NCBI RefSeq assembly: GCF_011752935.1
Contig: NZ_VWWO01000003.1
Location: forward strand, 620,001 to 684,000
Origin: Chitinophaga sp. Cy-1792
Lineage (GTDB): Bacteria > Bacteroidota > Bacteroidia > Chitinophagales > Chitinophagaceae
Direction: 5' to 3'
DNA: 64,000 nucleotides
Shown here piece by piece: positions 63,545 to 64,000 of the stretch. Positions within the stretch are counted from its first letter, which is position 1. Every line of letters starts with the position of its first letter. The position numbers were made by a program, and so were the translations under genes. Under the pieces are notes generated by a model. The model was not told the origin of the DNA. It worked only from the letters and a program-made list of their open reading frames with translations, and ran no database searches.

Positions 63545-64000
63545 TTAAAAAAGAAGTGACTGGAGGTTGTCACGCAGCTGAATCTTCAATGTTTTCAAGG
63601 CTTTCGTCAGATGACTTTCCACGGTTTTTTCGGAAATCTGCAGTTTTGCTGCTATTTCTTTATTAGGTAGATGCTCTTTGCGACTGAGTTGGTAGACTTC
63701 CCTGCACTTTAGCGGGAGTTTTTCAATTTCCTTATCTACCAGGGCAGACAGGTCGTTGGAGTTGATGATAGCCTGTAGTGAATCGTCGCTGTCTGTGGAG
63801 AGTGCCTTCAGGTAAGCTTTCCAGCGTTCACGCACTTCATTTTTTTCGAGCTGGTTCAGTACCGCATTACGGATGGCAGTATGAAGATAAGCTTTCAGCG
63901 AGAGCTTGATATCGAGTACCAGTCTGTTTATCCAGAGGTTGGTAAAGAGGTCCTGGATGATTTCTTCTGCGATTTCCTTTGATTTGATACGGCGGAAAGC
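63545..64000 (-). CDS. ECF-type RNA polymerase sigma factor (N-terminus cut by window edge)
   Basis: The open frame continues on the minus strand through the right edge, so 151 residues are visible and roughly the first 30-40 are missing. Region 2 reads IAEEIIQDLFTNLWINR and AYLHTAIRNAVLNQLEK; region 4 reads KLPLKCREVYQLSRKEHLPNKEIA and LQISEKTVESHLTKALKTL, the helix-turn-helix. A GTG inside the frame at 63835 is not the start. It is the sigma factor that, released from FecR, would transcribe the SusCD locus, as in other Bacteroidota uptake loci. Confidence 0.93.
   Translation of the reverse strand, partial: AFRRIKSKEIAEEIIQDLFTNLWINRLVLDIKLSLKAYLHTAIRNAVLNQLEKNEVRERWKAYLKALSTDSDDSLQAIINSNDLSALVDKEIEKLPLKCREVYQLSRKEHLPNKEIAAKLQISEKTVESHLTKALKTLKIQLRDNLQSLLF

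Noticed and set aside
63545..63835. A complete 96-residue HTH regulator starting at 63835
   Set aside because: The frame stays open to the window edge and the added part is sigma region 2, so it is a truncated ECF sigma factor rather than a small regulator.

Overview
The window reads as chromosomal DNA of a Bacteroidota bacterium, most likely Chitinophagaceae and Chitinophaga-like. The evidence is a SusC/SusD pair behind an ECF sigma factor and a FecR anti-sigma factor, a b558-type succinate dehydrogenase operon, a single-chain GcvP, stand-alone FtsE, BlaI/BlaR1 with TonB domains, and many promoters of the Bacteroidota form TTG-N17-21-TAnnTTTG. The genus is inferred from protein style; no rRNA or tRNA gene is present to confirm it. 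I see no transposase, integrase, CRISPR array or tRNA gene. Most genes are core or housekeeping, and gene ends are punctuated by long, near-perfect intrinsic terminators.

Left part (1-16.9 kb): two unknown membrane or exported proteins (one cut by the edge), a secreted NPP-type phosphodiesterase, a divergent HxlR regulator/SDR oxidoreductase pair, glycine dehydrogenase gcvP, a YkgJ-type cysteine-cluster protein, an MFS exporter, a lipoprotein sugar dehydrogenase, two convergent S41 processing proteases, and a cell-wall recycling unit (BadF/NagK-type kinase, murQ and an unknown acidic protein).

Middle (16.9-35.2 kb): sdhC-sdhA-sdhB, a Tat-exported Gfo/Idh/MocA oxidoreductase, oligopeptidase B, murI with a beta carbonic anhydrase, two small unknown membrane proteins, an ABC-F ATPase, a single-domain response regulator, an anchored coiled-coil protein, a PolB-like 3'-5' exonuclease with holA, ribF divergent from purM.

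Right-middle (35.2-50.4 kb): a BlaI repressor and BlaR1-like M56 sensor carrying two TonB C-terminal domains, controlled by three 16-bp palindromes exactly 20 bp apart, next to a secreted TonB-domain protein; then ftsE, rpsO, pnp, prmA, plsY, an M48 lipoprotein protease, oxyR, a secreted unknown, and a glycosyltransferase/methyltransferase/esterase run.

Right end (50.4-64 kb, nearly all minus strand): a complete RND efflux operon (adaptor, pump, outer-membrane channel), two small unknowns, and an ECF sigma-FecR-SusC(STN)-SusD-lipoprotein locus, a trans-envelope signalling and nutrient-uptake system. The sigma gene is cut by the right edge.

The most unusual signals are the helically phased BlaI operators with the BlaR1-TonB sensor, a tandem array of mini-hairpins at 45290-45393, an ABC-F protein with one composite ATP site fully degenerate, an RND pump with one proton-relay aspartate replaced by asparagine, and an SDR lacking its catalytic tyrosine. 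I did not find a clearly new multi-gene defence or mobile system here.
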